NCBI GenBank assembly: GCA_902384455.1
Contig: CABMCB010000010.1
Span: 1-57,674, forward strand
Source of the DNA: an uncultured archaeon
GTDB lineage: Archaea > Altiarchaeota > Altiarchaeia > IMC4 > SCGC-AAA252-I15
DNA length: 57,674 nt
Direction: 5' to 3'
The notes under the pieces were generated by a model. That model was given only the letters and a program-made list of their open reading frames with translations, was not told where the DNA came from and searched no databases. The position numbers were made by a program, and so were the translations under genes. This document shows, piece after piece, positions 1-7,616 of the stretch (position 1 is its first letter; every line of letters begins with the position of its first letter).

Positions 1-32
1 ACCTCGTAGGAGCCAACCTCGGAGGAGCCATA

Positions 33-308
33 TTGCCGTCGCCTACTCTCATCCTCCTAGCATACTGGGGCAGTGTCTCTGAGCAACTGCGTGCTGATTT
101 AATGGAGTACGATTGCTGGGTACACGGCAGCCGCGCAGCGTTTAACTACTGGGCTGAATCTGGCCGCTGCCCGTATTCTGGTCACGGCGAACAACGCGCC
201 GCAAATTTTTGCGAGAGCAGGTATATGTGGTCAAAGGGAGTTGGAAAACTTTGCAGTCCGAAGGAGTTAATGCTCCGCTTGTTTGAAGAGAAAGGCATTA
301 AGCGATAA
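33..308 (+). CDS. Hypothetical small phage protein
   Basis: An open frame of 91 codons with a TTG start, chosen because GGAGG lies 7-11 bases upstream. The product has an aromatic-rich N-terminal half (WAESGRCPYS near residue 40) and ends in a basic tail. The spacing of its three cysteines does not match a zinc-finger pattern I know, and I do not recognise the family. It is followed by a strongly structured 62-base gap, so it is probably the last gene of an upstream operon. Confidence 0.6.
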   Translation: MPSPTLILLAYWGSVSEQLRADLMEYDCWVHGSRAAFNYWAESGRCPYSGHGEQRAANFCESRYMWSKGVGKLCSPKELMLRLFEEKGIKR

Positions 309-311
309 CAG

Positions 312-355
312 CGAGCGAGAGGGCACGAGGTGCTCTCTCACTCGACGTTAGTCGA
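312..355 (+). promoter_or_regulatory. Two adjacent hairpins in the 309-370 intergenic gap
   Basis: GAGAGGGCAC (317-326) pairs with GTGCTCTCTC (330-339) with one G-U pair and a 3-nt loop. The stem is extended by CGAG/CTCG (312-315/341-344). A competing small hairpin TCGAC-GTTA-GTCGA lies at 342-355. No U-tract follows, so this is not a textbook intrinsic terminator. It could be an RNase III site, attenuator or operator upstream of the 371 gene. Confidence 0.5.
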
Positions 356-370
356 AGAAAAGAGAATAAA

Positions 371-835
371 ATGCTTAAAATAGGAGACATCGTTTTAGTA
401 GAACGAAAAGCGGAAAGTCACGAGCGCGGATGGCGAAATACGTGGGAAAAAGGAATGGACTCCGTTGTTGGAAAAACCGGCGTCGTTATCCGCTACAATA
501 AACTTCATCGCAATGTACACATCAAGGTAGACGGAAACATCGACGGCTACGGCTACCCAGATTTTGTTCTTCGCAAATTTAAGCATGCGGCGGGTATGCG
601 AATCACAAAAATTAAGCGGGCCGGGGGAAGGAGCGGACTTAAAATTTATGCCGAGGTGTCCGGGGCACACGGGAAGAATTATTTAGTCGGATACTTTCGC
701 CGCAACAATTTCCGAGGCTGGCAATGCACTTGCAAAAATTTCTTCTTTGACGCATTCAAAAAGAACCGGAACTGCAAGCATATCAAGCTGGTTCGCGCTG
801 AAACTGGACGCTACGGCGGCGGAGTACCAGAGTAA
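371..835 (+). CDS. SWIM-type zinc finger protein
   Basis: The 154-residue protein has an N-terminal SH3/KOW-like beta region (KIGDIVLVER, then GKTGVVIRYN) and a C-terminal CxCx(n)CxH motif (CTC..., then CKH, residues about 118-137) typical of SWIM zinc fingers, which bind nucleic acid or protein. The start codon ATG follows an AGAGA stretch. The protein is probably nucleic-acid binding, but its role is unknown. It is the last gene before the candidate structured RNA, so association with that RNA is possible but only inferred from position. Confidence 0.6.
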   Translation: MLKIGDIVLVERKAESHERGWRNTWEKGMDSVVGKTGVVIRYNKLHRNVHIKVDGNIDGYGYPDFVLRKFKHAAGMRITKIKRAGGRSGLKIYAEVSGAHGKNYLVGYFRRNNFRGWQCTCKNFFFDAFKKNRNCKHIKLVRAETGRYGGGVPE

Positions 836-854
836 AATTGGTACTAAAGTACTA

Positions 855-883
855 TTGACGAAAAACAGAGACAGGCTCATACT
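855..883 (+). promoter_or_regulatory. Sigma70-type promoter for the structured RNA region
   Basis: TTGACG (855-860), a 17-bp spacer and CATACT (878-883). It lies just after the stop codon of the 371 gene and points into the long gene-free stretch. The predicted transcript would start near 890. Confidence 0.5.
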
Positions 884-889
884 GGTTAC

Positions 890-1505
890 AGATTAGGGAG
901 TGAGAAGCAGCCCCTGATGTGGCCCGACACTCCCACGATGTTTCTAGCAGTGACGTTATGACGTAGGCGGCAAGGCACCGCCCTCGCAAAGAGCAGGCCA
1001 GCTACTAAACTGGACGCCCCTGCACCTCTAACGTTACTGCTAGGCGCATCGAGAGCTGAACCGCTGAGGCTTCACCGAGATAGAAGCCGATTTGAGAAGC
1101 GAGTGGTGCGCCAACAATTTTCGGCGGCATCGGGAGCAAGTACCCGAGCGGGAGCGACCCCGAGCCAAGCGAGCACCGCCGAGTCGCTTTAGTATTAAAG
1201 TTTCTCGGGCAGTGAAGTGCGGCTCTTCCGTGACGGCTGCGAGGTACACCACGGCATTGGGTACGTTTGGCGGACCACTTCCGGGCAACCGGGGCGTTGA
1301 CAGCCAGCGGACGCTAATCAATGCGAAGGGTGACGAGAAACGGGCGGTTTGTACTACCTTGAAATGTCCGACGATGGGTGCGGCGAAATACCTGCTTTGG
1401 CCGAAAGCTAAAGCGTAAAGGGAAAGCGCATCGCGAACAGCGACACCCACAGGCGTTGTTAGCCTCGGCGGTAGGACGCCCGTACCAAGGTACCGGAGGC
1501 TAATA
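890..1505 (+). ncRNA. Candidate large structured non-coding RNA (or giant leader)
   Basis: About 600 bases with no convincing gene but with consecutive nested helices. 896-902/928-934 (7 bp); 944-958/1029-1043 (15 bp with one G-U), enclosing 966-970/978-982 and 993-997/1019-1023 with inner 998-1001/1010-1013; 1044-1048/1107-1111, enclosing 1068-1073/1083-1088; 1121-1127/1176-1182, enclosing 1130-1134/1143-1147; 1187-1191/1196-1200; 1244-1250/1259-1264 with one bulge; CCGG-GCAA-CCGG (1281-1292, GNRA loop); 1394-1398/1404-1408; 1431-1434/1440-1443. A promoter precedes it and it ends at a ribosome-binding site. It may belong to a phage large-RNA class such as GOLLD or ROOL or be new; I see no decisive class signature. 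The open frames here (1092-1418 plus, 1040-1534 minus) look like chance frames. Confidence 0.6.
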
Positions 1506-1506
1506 A
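1456..1506 (+). promoter_or_regulatory. Three-way junction sequestering a ribosome-binding site
   Basis: TTAGCCTC (1459-1466) pairs with GAGGCTAA (1496-1503), extendable to 11 bp (1456-1466/1496-1506). It encloses GGCG-GTAGGA-CGCC (1467-1480) and a GTACC/GGTAC element (1482-1493). The 3' arm contains the GGAGG (1495-1499) and reaches the A of the ATG at 1506. Translation of the 1506 gene would therefore depend on opening this stem. Confidence 0.5.
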
Positions 1507-1700
1507 TGCCGGATTTTCTCATCACCGTACACACAGACCCTCCCCGTTCCTACGTGGTGGAGGGCGTGCCAAGTGCCGAGACCGCGTGCGCCAAACTTTT
1601 GGCTTTGCTGGGCAGCGACCCCGGTGTCGAGGTTGATGTTATCAGAACACCGCTCAACGTCAATCCAATGGAGAAGTTCCCATGCTTGTCGTCGTCATAG
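1506..1700 (+). CDS. Hypothetical 64-residue protein
   Basis: A short protein with an alternating hydrophobic start (DFLITVHTD) and a helix (AETACAKLLALL), probably a small alpha/beta fold. The ATG has GGAGG 7 bases upstream, but that site is inside the stem described at 1456-1506. Its end overlaps the next tiny membrane ORF. No family recognised. Confidence 0.55.
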   Translation: MPDFLITVHTDPPRSYVVEGVPSAETACAKLLALLGSDPGVEVDVIRTPLNVNPMEKFPCLSSS

Positions 1701-1768
1701 TTTATTTAATAATCGTCGTCTGTATCATCGACATGGGCGCGGCGTCCCACAAGAAAGGGAAAAGATGA
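1682..1768 (+). CDS. Tiny single-pass membrane protein (28 residues)
   Basis: ATG at 1682 opens a 28-codon frame made almost entirely of one hydrophobic helix (about residues 2-17) followed by a basic tail ending HKKGKR. It overlaps the upstream gene by 19 bp and its stop shares ATGA with the next gene, which supports translation. The topology suggests N-out/C-in. Function unknown; many phages carry such orphan membrane peptides. Confidence 0.5.
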   Translation: MLVVVIVYLIIVVCIIDMGAASHKKGKR

Positions 1769-1974
1769 ACGAACATCACGCGGGGCCTTACGACGCGGAT
1801 AAATGCTATTTCTGCGGTAAATCAGGAGAGAAGAACGGCGGGAAGCACACCGCCGGATACCAGCGGCGGGAGGAGTATGCGCAACTAGGACCTTGGCGCG
1901 ACTCATGTCAGTCGTGCGCTGAGAAGCCGTATAAGCAGCCAGAGCAGTTTAAAGAGGGGGTGGCCGTTGCTTGA
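1765..1974 (+). CDS. Small zinc-ribbon protein
   Basis: A 69-residue protein with CYFCGK near residue 14 and CQSC near residue 50: two CxxC pairs that should bind one zinc. Start ATG at 1765 overlaps the preceding stop (ATGA) and has a GGGAAAAG site upstream. Probably a nucleic-acid or protein-binding ribbon; no specific role can be given. Confidence 0.6.
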   Translation: MNEHHAGPYDADKCYFCGKSGEKNGGKHTAGYQRREEYAQLGPWRDSCQSCAEKPYKQPEQFKEGVAVA

Positions 1975-2134
1975 GCCATACAAAGCAAACCAGCCTGTGA
2001 CCGTGGCAGGACCCCGAGGCACCCGAGAGCCTGCTACGGTGAAGGGAATTACCCGCGCCGGTCTCATTGTTGTGCAGTGCGAAGACCGCGAGTTTCGAGT
2101 AGTGAACAAGGAAGAGTTGGAGGCGACCCAATGA
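1967..2134 (+). CDS. Hypothetical small protein (TTG start)
   Basis: A 55-codon frame starting at TTG 1967, supported by AGAGGGGG at 1953-1960. The sequence (EPATVKGITRAGLIVVQC...FRVVNKEELEA) reads as a small beta-barrel of the SH3/KOW type often seen in phage accessory genes. It overlaps both neighbours (8 bp upstream, ATGA downstream), a layout that supports it. Function unknown. Confidence 0.5.
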   Translation: MLEPYKANQPVTVAGPRGTREPATVKGITRAGLIVVQCEDREFRVVNKEELEATQ

Positions 2135-2277
2135 GCAAGACATGGAAGGAACAACCGAGAAGCGGTCGGATTGATGAGACGCCACAAAAGGCTATTGACC
2201 GCTTGCAAGCGAAAGAGGCGGAGTACGACATCCGCGAAGCACTGATAATGCCAAAGGAGGCATACCGTGAACAGTAG
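2131..2277 (+). CDS. Hypothetical 48-residue charged protein
   Basis: ATG 2131 follows GGAGG at 2119-2123. The protein is highly charged and mostly helical (QKAIDRLQAKEAEYDIREAL). It overlaps the previous gene by ATGA and the next gene by 11 bp. The frame is open further upstream, but that extension would overlap the previous gene and has no ribosome-binding site. Confidence 0.55.
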   Translation: MSKTWKEQPRSGRIDETPQKAIDRLQAKEAEYDIREALIMPKEAYREQ

Positions 2278-2536
2278 ACAGCGACAGGACCTCGACAACT
2301 ACATCACCGGACATGATGGAGAAGACCAGTTTTTCAAATGCCCGGTCGAGGCATTATCAGCCCATGAACTTTTCTCTTTTAACCGTGCCCTGCCCGGTGT
2401 CTATGATTATGACCCGACAGACGATGGGCCGGAAGTGGAGACAATTCTCGCCGTCCTTATCGGCGCACAACGGGAATTGGCTAAGGAGCGTAAGGATGTC
2501 CGCGAACAAGCGGTATCCCGTGCCTTATACCAATAA
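2267..2536 (+). CDS. Hypothetical 89-residue protein
   Basis: GTG start at 2267 with AAAGGAGG 6 bases upstream. The product is acidic in the middle (YDYDPTDDGPEVE) and ends in a basic helix. No recognisable domain. Its position in the run of early genes suggests a host-takeover or regulatory role, which is inference only. Confidence 0.6.
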   Translation: MNSRQRQDLDNYITGHDGEDQFFKCPVEALSAHELFSFNRALPGVYDYDPTDDGPEVETILAVLIGAQRELAKERKDVREQAVSRALYQ

Positions 2537-2601
2537 TACGCGACGCCACTGTTCGCGTGGAATCTCCCCTCCCCGGTAGCCCCGGAGAAAGGAATCGAGC
2601 C

Positions 2602-2880
2602 GTGAAGCTAAAATTAGTTGAAGGCAAGGCGCGGCATTTTCGATGCCTTGGTTGTAGCAAGGAAGGTGTCGGAGGTACAGAACCGTACGAACAAGCATCG
2701 AGCGGGTTGTTGCTTGCGCCAGACCAGCGGTGGTACACTGCCGAGGACGGCATGTCTGGGCTCATAACATATTGCAGCGAGTGTGCAGCAAAAATGGTGT
2801 ACGAAGACCCAACACGAAGCGTGAGCATATTCTACGCCGATGTGTCGGGCACTCAGATTGAGCCGGAGCACTTAGAATAG
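2602..2880 (+). CDS. Small zinc-binding protein
   Basis: A 92-residue product with CLGC near residue 15 and CSEC near residue 59, consistent with one zinc site. The start is GTG 2602, chosen because AAGGA lies 8 bases upstream; the frame stays open to 2557 but without a good site. No family name can be given. Confidence 0.6.
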   Translation: MKLKLVEGKARHFRCLGCSKEGVGGTEPYEQASSGLLLAPDQRWYTAEDGMSGLITYCSECAAKMVYEDPTRSVSIFYADVSGTQIEPEHLE

Positions 2881-2900
2881 CGTTGCGGACCACGAGATTT

Positions 2901-3314
2901 ATGAACAAAAACGAGAAGGCTCGCGCAAAGCGACTCATGGACAACTACAAGTTGACCGTGGAGCAGTACGAGGCTATATTGGAACATCAGGGCGGCGTGT
3001 GTTACGGTTGCGGTGAAGCCGAGCCGGTTAAGGGGAGACGCCTCTCTGTAGACCATGACCACGAGACCGGTTTGGTGCGCGGATTATTGTGCAGTCGCTG
3101 TAACCCAATTCTCGGGAAAATTGAGAACGCATACAAGCGTTTCGGACTGGGCAAGGTGCTGACATTGACAGTGGCGAAATTGCTGCTTCGATTAGCAAAA
3201 TATTTAAATGACCCACCAGCTAGTATCGCCCTTGGTTTCAGACATATAGGATATGCAGGGAGAACCGGCACTAAGAAGCACAGAAAGCTGCTCAAAAAGA
3301 TTAAGAAAGGGTGA
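2901..3314 (+). CDS. Recombination endonuclease VII-like HNH nuclease
   Basis: The motif series CYGCGE (two Cys), VDHDHETG, RGLLCSRCN and the following LGKIEN is the His-Me finger/zinc core of the T4 endonuclease VII family. These enzymes resolve Holliday and other branched DNA during phage replication and packaging. The core is at residues about 33-75 of 137, and a basic C-terminal tail (KKHRKLLKKIKKG) may bind DNA. ATG 2901 is the best start in the frame, though its Shine-Dalgarno is weak; an upstream TTG at 2883 is possible. Its stop codon lies inside the first copy of a 29-bp repeat. Confidence 0.8.
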   Translation: MNKNEKARAKRLMDNYKLTVEQYEAILEHQGGVCYGCGEAEPVKGRRLSVDHDHETGLVRGLLCSRCNPILGKIENAYKRFGLGKVLTLTVAKLLLRLAKYLNDPPASIALGFRHIGYAGRTGTKKHRKLLKKIKKG

Positions 3315-3337
3315 GGTAGTTGGAACCTCTTTGGGAG
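3309..3337 (+). repeat. 29-bp direct repeat, copy 1 (stop-hairpin-RBS element)
   Basis: The sequence from 3309 to 3337 recurs at 20025-20053 with a single mismatch (A at 3324, G at 20040). Each copy contains the TGA of the upstream gene, a GAGGT/ACCTC hairpin and, at its end, the GGGAG that serves as ribosome-binding site for the downstream gene. Confidence 0.8.
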
Positions 3338-3342
3338 ACGAT

Positions 3343-4080
3343 ATGACGATAAACGCCACACCACCAACCGTAGCGGCCACGGACCCACTTTCGGTGGTCG
3401 AAAACTTCGTCGGGCACTGGGTAACATTGGTGAAGGCACATGAAAAGTTACTGCTATTCGTCATCGTTTCCGCCACCCTCGTGCATCTCGGCTCCAAGGG
3501 GCTTAATATCTACGACAAGCACCTACATAACGTGGACGCACAAAACCAATCCCAAATCACCGCACTAGAAACTAAAATTGCACAAAGTGCCAAGGACCTC
3601 GCTGCGCTACAACTCACAGTAGATGCCAACGCCAAAATTTCGGAAGCCAAGATTGCCGCATCGAAGCAAAAGCTAATCGTGGCCCAGAGTAACGACGCCG
3701 CGCTGCCGTTGCCGGAACTCTCCGCGCACTGGCAGGACTTGCTCGTGCTCCCTCCGGGCAGCGTAACGCCGCAGCCTAACGGCACCGTAGCGGTCACCAC
3801 CGATGCGGCCCACACCACTGTAAACGAGCTCGAAAAGGTTTCCGCATTGGTGGAACAGAATCTTGAAACGCAGAACGAGTTGAAGGGCTGCACCAATGTA
3901 CGTGCCGCACAGTCGGGACAGATTGCCCAGCTCACCTCCGACCTCGAATTACAAAAGAAAGGCCGTGCGGAAGATGCTAAGGCTGCTGCGGTGGACCGCA
4001 AGAAATCGTGGTGGAACGGGTTCAAGTGGGGCGCAGTGGCTGGTTTCGTCGGCGGTATCATCACATTACACAAAATTTAA
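3343..4080 (+). CDS. Membrane-anchored coiled-coil protein, possible spanin-like
   Basis: A 245-residue product with a transmembrane helix near residues 37-56 (LLLFVIVSATLVHLG), long coiled-coil stretches on both sides of a Pro-rich break near residue 130 (LPPGSVTPQP), and a second glycine-rich hydrophobic segment at the C-terminus (GAVAGFVGGIITL). The single Cys is in the distal coil. The layout resembles envelope-spanning phage proteins such as spanins, but the endolysin is 24 kb away and no lipobox is seen. Start ATG 3343 has GGGAG 6 bases upstream, part of the 29-bp repeat. Confidence 0.55.
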   Translation: MTINATPPTVAATDPLSVVENFVGHWVTLVKAHEKLLLFVIVSATLVHLGSKGLNIYDKHLHNVDAQNQSQITALETKIAQSAKDLAALQLTVDANAKISEAKIAASKQKLIVAQSNDAALPLPELSAHWQDLLVLPPGSVTPQPNGTVAVTTDAAHTTVNELEKVSALVEQNLETQNELKGCTNVRAAQSGQIAQLTSDLELQKKGRAEDAKAAAVDRKKSWWNGFKWGAVAGFVGGIITLHKI

Positions 4081-4092
4081 GAAAGAGGTCTC

Positions 4093-5703
4093 ATGAACGT
4101 AGCGAAGATTGACAGAACGTCAACCGAAGAGGTGTCCGCTGTATTCGCGAAGCACGGTGGCAATATCCGCGCAACTGCGAAGGAGCTAGGAATCGCCCGT
4201 AGCACAGTCCGCGCAAAGTTGAAGCCGCTAGGTCATTTGAAGAAGCCCTTGGCAGCGGGAACCGTCGAAGGAACAAAGGTCATCAAAATTAAACCGCACA
4301 CATCCGGTGTGAAGCGCTACATTCTTACCTCGGCGCAGAATAACACGTTTGTGCATGAGAGCGCGTGGGCCAACCTGCTTGCGCTGGCAAGTCACTACAA
4401 CGCAGATGTTTTTGTCGGCACATATACGTATAATCAGAACGCTTTCGGTAAGCTGAGCGTGAAGCGCGGCAAGGAAAAAGAGGAGCAAAAAGACCTTTGG
4501 TATGACCCAAAGGTTGTCCCATTTATCCGGGACGAGCGCGTCGAACTAGGGAAGGGTCTCGTGTGGTGCGGGGAGATGAATACACTTCCTACTGCCGTAA
4601 ACCCCTTGGCCGGGTTTGAGTCGTACACTGGACGCTCATCCGCAATTTTTCCCCACGCCAAGCTGGCGATGCGCTCTATCGCGACGATGCAGGGTGAGGG
4701 TGTGAAGTTGAATTACACCACAGGAACTGTGACCCAGCGTAACTACATTCAGAAGCGGGAAGGATTGAAGGCCGAGTTTCACCATATCTACGGCGGGCTA
4801 CTCGTGGAGGTTAATGCTGCCGGAAATTGGTGGGTTCGTCAGTTGAACGAAGACGAAAAAGGAGTGATGCAGGACCTTGATGTCAAGGCCGATAACGGCT
4901 TCGTAACGACTGATAACCAAATTGAGTCGGTAACACACGGTGACCTGCACGGCACATTCGCTGACCCGGAGATTGTAAAGACCTCGCTCGATATGGTTGA
5001 CACATTGCGACCGAAGTTTCAGTTCCTCCACGACGTGATGGAGGGCGCATCTATAAATCCGCACCAGCGCAAGCACCCCAGTAACTTTGATAAGTTTCAC
5101 ACTTGGCTGCGCGGATACCATCGTCTAGATGCGGAGTTGAAGGAAACCGCGACCTTGCTCAATGCTTATCACCGCGATTTTGCAAAGACCGTCATCGTCG
5201 ATTCAAATCACGACGACCCGTGGTTGAAGCGTTGGTTGCAAGAGTACGACTACCGAAAGGACCCGGCGAACGCTGAGTTGCATCTCGCGTTGCAAACGTT
5301 TGTGTACCAGCAAGTTCGCAAAGGTAAGATGGTTCGAGACATTAGCGTGATAGAGCATGCGCTTCGCAAGGAAGGCTACGAGGCCCCGGCAAAGTTCTTG
5401 CTCACAGACGAATCATTCCTGACGTGCGACCGTAAGATTGAAAACGGTATGCACGGCCATCTCGGCCCTGCTGGCCGCTGGGGCTCGCCGGAGAATCTTA
5501 GCAAGATGGGGCGCAAGGCTAACACCGCTCATACCCACACATGCGGAATTTACGACGGTCTTTACGTCGCGGGAACATCATCGAAATTACGCTGGGATTA
5601 TACGAAAGGCCCCAGTTCTTGGACGAACTCACACGTCGTAACATACCCTAACGGAAAAAGAACTATAATCACCATTTTCGGTGGTAAGTGGAGGGCAGAA
5701 TGA
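4093..5703 (+). CDS. HTH plus metallophosphoesterase protein (T5 A1-like layout)
   Basis: A 536-residue protein. Residues 1-50 hold a Fis-type helix-turn-helix (NIRATAKELGIARSTVRAKL). The rest has calcineurin-like metallophosphoesterase motifs in order: HGDLH near 280, SNHDD near 372, HGHLG near 455 and AHTHT near 478. The order D-x-H, N-H, H, H-x-H matches binuclear metal phosphoesterases. The layout recalls the DNA-transfer/nuclease protein A1 of T5-like phages, so a nuclease or phosphodiesterase that binds DNA is plausible; the specific homology is from memory. ATG 4093 follows AAAGAGG. Confidence 0.65.
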   Translation: MNVAKIDRTSTEEVSAVFAKHGGNIRATAKELGIARSTVRAKLKPLGHLKKPLAAGTVEGTKVIKIKPHTSGVKRYILTSAQNNTFVHESAWANLLALASHYNADVFVGTYTYNQNAFGKLSVKRGKEKEEQKDLWYDPKVVPFIRDERVELGKGLVWCGEMNTLPTAVNPLAGFESYTGRSSAIFPHAKLAMRSIATMQGEGVKLNYTTGTVTQRNYIQKREGLKAEFHHIYGGLLVEVNAAGNWWVRQLNEDEKGVMQDLDVKADNGFVTTDNQIESVTHGDLHGTFADPEIVKTSLDMVDTLRPKFQFLHDVMEGASINPHQRKHPSNFDKFHTWLRGYHRLDAELKETATLLNAYHRDFAKTVIVDSNHDDPWLKRWLQEYDYRKDPANAELHLALQTFVYQQVRKGKMVRDISVIEHALRKEGYEAPAKFLLTDESFLTCDRKIENGMHGHLGPAGRWGSPENLSKMGRKANTAHTHTCGIYDGLYVAGTSSKLRWDYTKGPSSWTNSHVVTYPNGKRTIITIFGGKWRAE

Positions 5704-5918
5704 GGACACCGATGGACGGCGGTAAATCGGACGGCGTACGAAAACCGAAGAGTGACCGAAAACCGAAGAACGTCATTCACATCACGTCGAAGCTAGCATG
5801 CCAGCGTTGCACGAACGAATGGGGCGTGGTAGACTTGAATCCAGAGCGCAAAATCGCGCCGTGTCCGGTATGCGGGGAACAGAACGACATCCGAGAGGCA
5901 ATTAAGAGGGCGGAATGA
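5700..5918 (+). CDS. Zinc-ribbon protein
   Basis: A 72-residue protein with a basic N-terminus and CQRC...CPVC (residues about 34-58), a four-Cys zinc ribbon. Start ATG 5700 overlaps the stop of the phosphoesterase (ATGA); a further in-frame start at 5688 lies inside that gene. Likely a DNA/RNA-binding accessory of the replication operon. Confidence 0.65.
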   Translation: MRTPMDGGKSDGVRKPKSDRKPKNVIHITSKLACQRCTNEWGVVDLNPERKIAPCPVCGEQNDIREAIKRAE

Positions 5919-6682
5919 ATCAGCTAATTCTAGGACTCGGACACAAAGCCCGCCACGGGAAAGACTCGTTTGCTAAGGCGGTTGACCAACACTACGCTAT
6001 TCAATCCGCCGCCGCAGCGAGGCACGGTCTGGTGAACTACAAACACGTTATTATTCAGAAGCTGTCGTTCTCGGACCCACTGTATAAGGAAGTTAACAAA
6101 TGGCTCGCGACACCGGAAGGTTGTCGCTTTCGCGGTCTCGGCGGCAGTTTATTGAACGGATATACCGTAGACGAAGGCGAGGGATACGAAGAGAAAATTA
6201 CTCCGGCAGGACTTTATCTCGGGAGTAGTTGGACACGGAAGCCGGTGGTTTTGCCGTCGTGGGTAAAGGCGGATGATGTGTCCACGGACCCGAGAGCGCC
6301 TCTCGGCAAATACCCGAGCTTGTTACAATGGTGGGGCACCGAGTATCGTCGCAATAACTTCGGCCAAGACTATTGGGCGAAGCAGTGGAAAGCGAGCATC
6401 AATCCAAAGGCAAATATCGTGATTAGCCCCGACATGCGCTTCGCTAACGAACTTGAGGTCATCAAATCCGTCGGCGGATTTACTGTGGACGTGAGCCGAT
6501 TGAACGTGGACGGTACGTTGTATGTAGACCCGTCTCGCGACCCAAAGCATATTAGTGAAACGGAGTTGGACGGAGTGAATCATGACTTCCACATTAAGGT
6601 TAAAACCGGCGACCTAGTGTTGTTAGAAGAGTATGCTATCACGCTCGTACACTATTTGAGAGCGTTGAAAGGAAATAAGTAA
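5915..6682 (+). CDS. Deoxynucleoside monophosphate kinase-like
   Basis: The N-terminus carries a P-loop (GLGHKARHGKDSFA, residues 6-19) of the form seen in phage dNMP kinases, which phosphorylate dNMPs with ATP to feed replication. Later motifs include ISPDMRFANELEVIKSVGG (about residue 170), the DxR-type region of that family. At 255 residues it fits the family. It overlaps the zinc ribbon (ATGA) and sits next to an HD nucleotidase, so the pair likely tunes the dNTP pool. Confidence 0.75.
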   Translation: MNQLILGLGHKARHGKDSFAKAVDQHYAIQSAAAARHGLVNYKHVIIQKLSFSDPLYKEVNKWLATPEGCRFRGLGGSLLNGYTVDEGEGYEEKITPAGLYLGSSWTRKPVVLPSWVKADDVSTDPRAPLGKYPSLLQWWGTEYRRNNFGQDYWAKQWKASINPKANIVISPDMRFANELEVIKSVGGFTVDVSRLNVDGTLYVDPSRDPKHISETELDGVNHDFHIKVKTGDLVLLEEYAITLVHYLRALKGNK

Positions 6683-7227
6683 TGAGCGAGGCGTGGATTG
6701 AGACGTTTACGGGTAAGGCGTTCAATATACTGGACCCGCAGCCGGACATGGTGTGCTTGGAAGACATAGCACACTCTCTCTCCATGCTTCCTCGTTATAC
6801 CGGCCACACGAAGTTTCCATACCCGGTGGCGCAGCATCTTCGTGTCGGAAGTTATTTCATCCCCGACCCGTATAAGTATGACTATTTCTGCCATGATTTT
6901 TCGGAGGCATATCTGAATGACATGAGCCGTCCGCTGAAACACTTCACCAAATGCGGTAAGGAGTACAGGAAGATTGAAAGGCGGGTGCAGCTTTTACTCT
7001 CGGATGTCTTTGGCTTTTCTAAATCGGAGCCGAAGGCCGTGAAGCTGTATGATAATCGGATGCTTTACACGGAAAAGTTTCAGCTTAAGTCAGGCGTCAA
7101 ATTTCGTCGCGAGTGGGCCGCTGCCGAAGGCCGAGAGCCGCTGGCGGTGACACTAGTCTACAATGATTTTTGGACACAGAAGCAAATGTTTCTCGATAGA
7201 TTCGAGGAGTTAAAGGGGAAAAGGTAA
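6682..7227 (+). CDS. HD-domain nucleotidase (YfbR-like)
   Basis: A 181-residue protein with H...HD...D motifs: VAQHLR (about 50), CHDFSEAYLND (about 73) and PLKH, the arrangement of YfbR-type 5'-deoxynucleotidases, which remove phosphate from dNMPs. Its first residues (TFTGKAFNILDPQPDMV, then IAHSLSMLPRYTGHT) are typical of the phage branch of this group. Start ATG 6682 overlaps the kinase stop by one base. Role in nucleotide metabolism is inferred from neighbours. Confidence 0.75.
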   Translation: MSEAWIETFTGKAFNILDPQPDMVCLEDIAHSLSMLPRYTGHTKFPYPVAQHLRVGSYFIPDPYKYDYFCHDFSEAYLNDMSRPLKHFTKCGKEYRKIERRVQLLLSDVFGFSKSEPKAVKLYDNRMLYTEKFQLKSGVKFRREWAAAEGREPLAVTLVYNDFWTQKQMFLDRFEELKGKR

Positions 7228-7614
7228 ATGATTACTAATATCATCACGCAGGTAGCGGGACAGCAACAGCCGTCGTCGGTTATTCAAATCATCAAGTGCG
7301 ATGAATCTGGGTGCTCAAACGCGGCACAGTTCGATATACAAAACGAGAAGGACAAGGCGTTAGCGGAAAATCCGTGGTTAAGAACTTATCGCACCGTCCA
7401 AACCGGCGACGGTCGTACCTTCGGTTATTGCGGCGACGCGTGCGAAGTGAGGGCTACCGCAACTGGGAAACATAACATCCCAGAACCGTCGAAGATTATC
7501 TCTCAAGCTAGTCCCGTAGCAATCGCGGCAGCCGCGCAAGCTGTAGCTGTACAGAAGCAGTCAGAAGAAGCCCTCCGCACAGGCTCCGGCGGAAAGATTC
7601 AAATCACCGAGTAA
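7228..7614 (+). CDS. Hypothetical protein with a Cys-rich core
   Basis: 128 residues. Cysteines in KCDESGCSNAA (about 25-31) and YCGDACEV (about 69-73) could form a zinc site. The C-terminal third is an Ala-rich helix (SPVAIAAAAQAVAVQ). ATG 7228 follows GGGGAAAAGG. Family not recognised. Confidence 0.6.
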   Translation: MITNIITQVAGQQQPSSVIQIIKCDESGCSNAAQFDIQNEKDKALAENPWLRTYRTVQTGDGRTFGYCGDACEVRATATGKHNIPEPSKIISQASPVAIAAAAQAVAVQKQSEEALRTGSGGKIQITE

Positions 7615-7616
7615 TT

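Noticed and set aside
1040-1534. A 164-codon minus-strand frame and a 108-codon plus-strand frame in the gene-free region
   Set aside because: Neither has a ribosome-binding site or a protein-like pattern, and both run through paired RNA helices; long frames arise by chance in GC-rich structured sequence.
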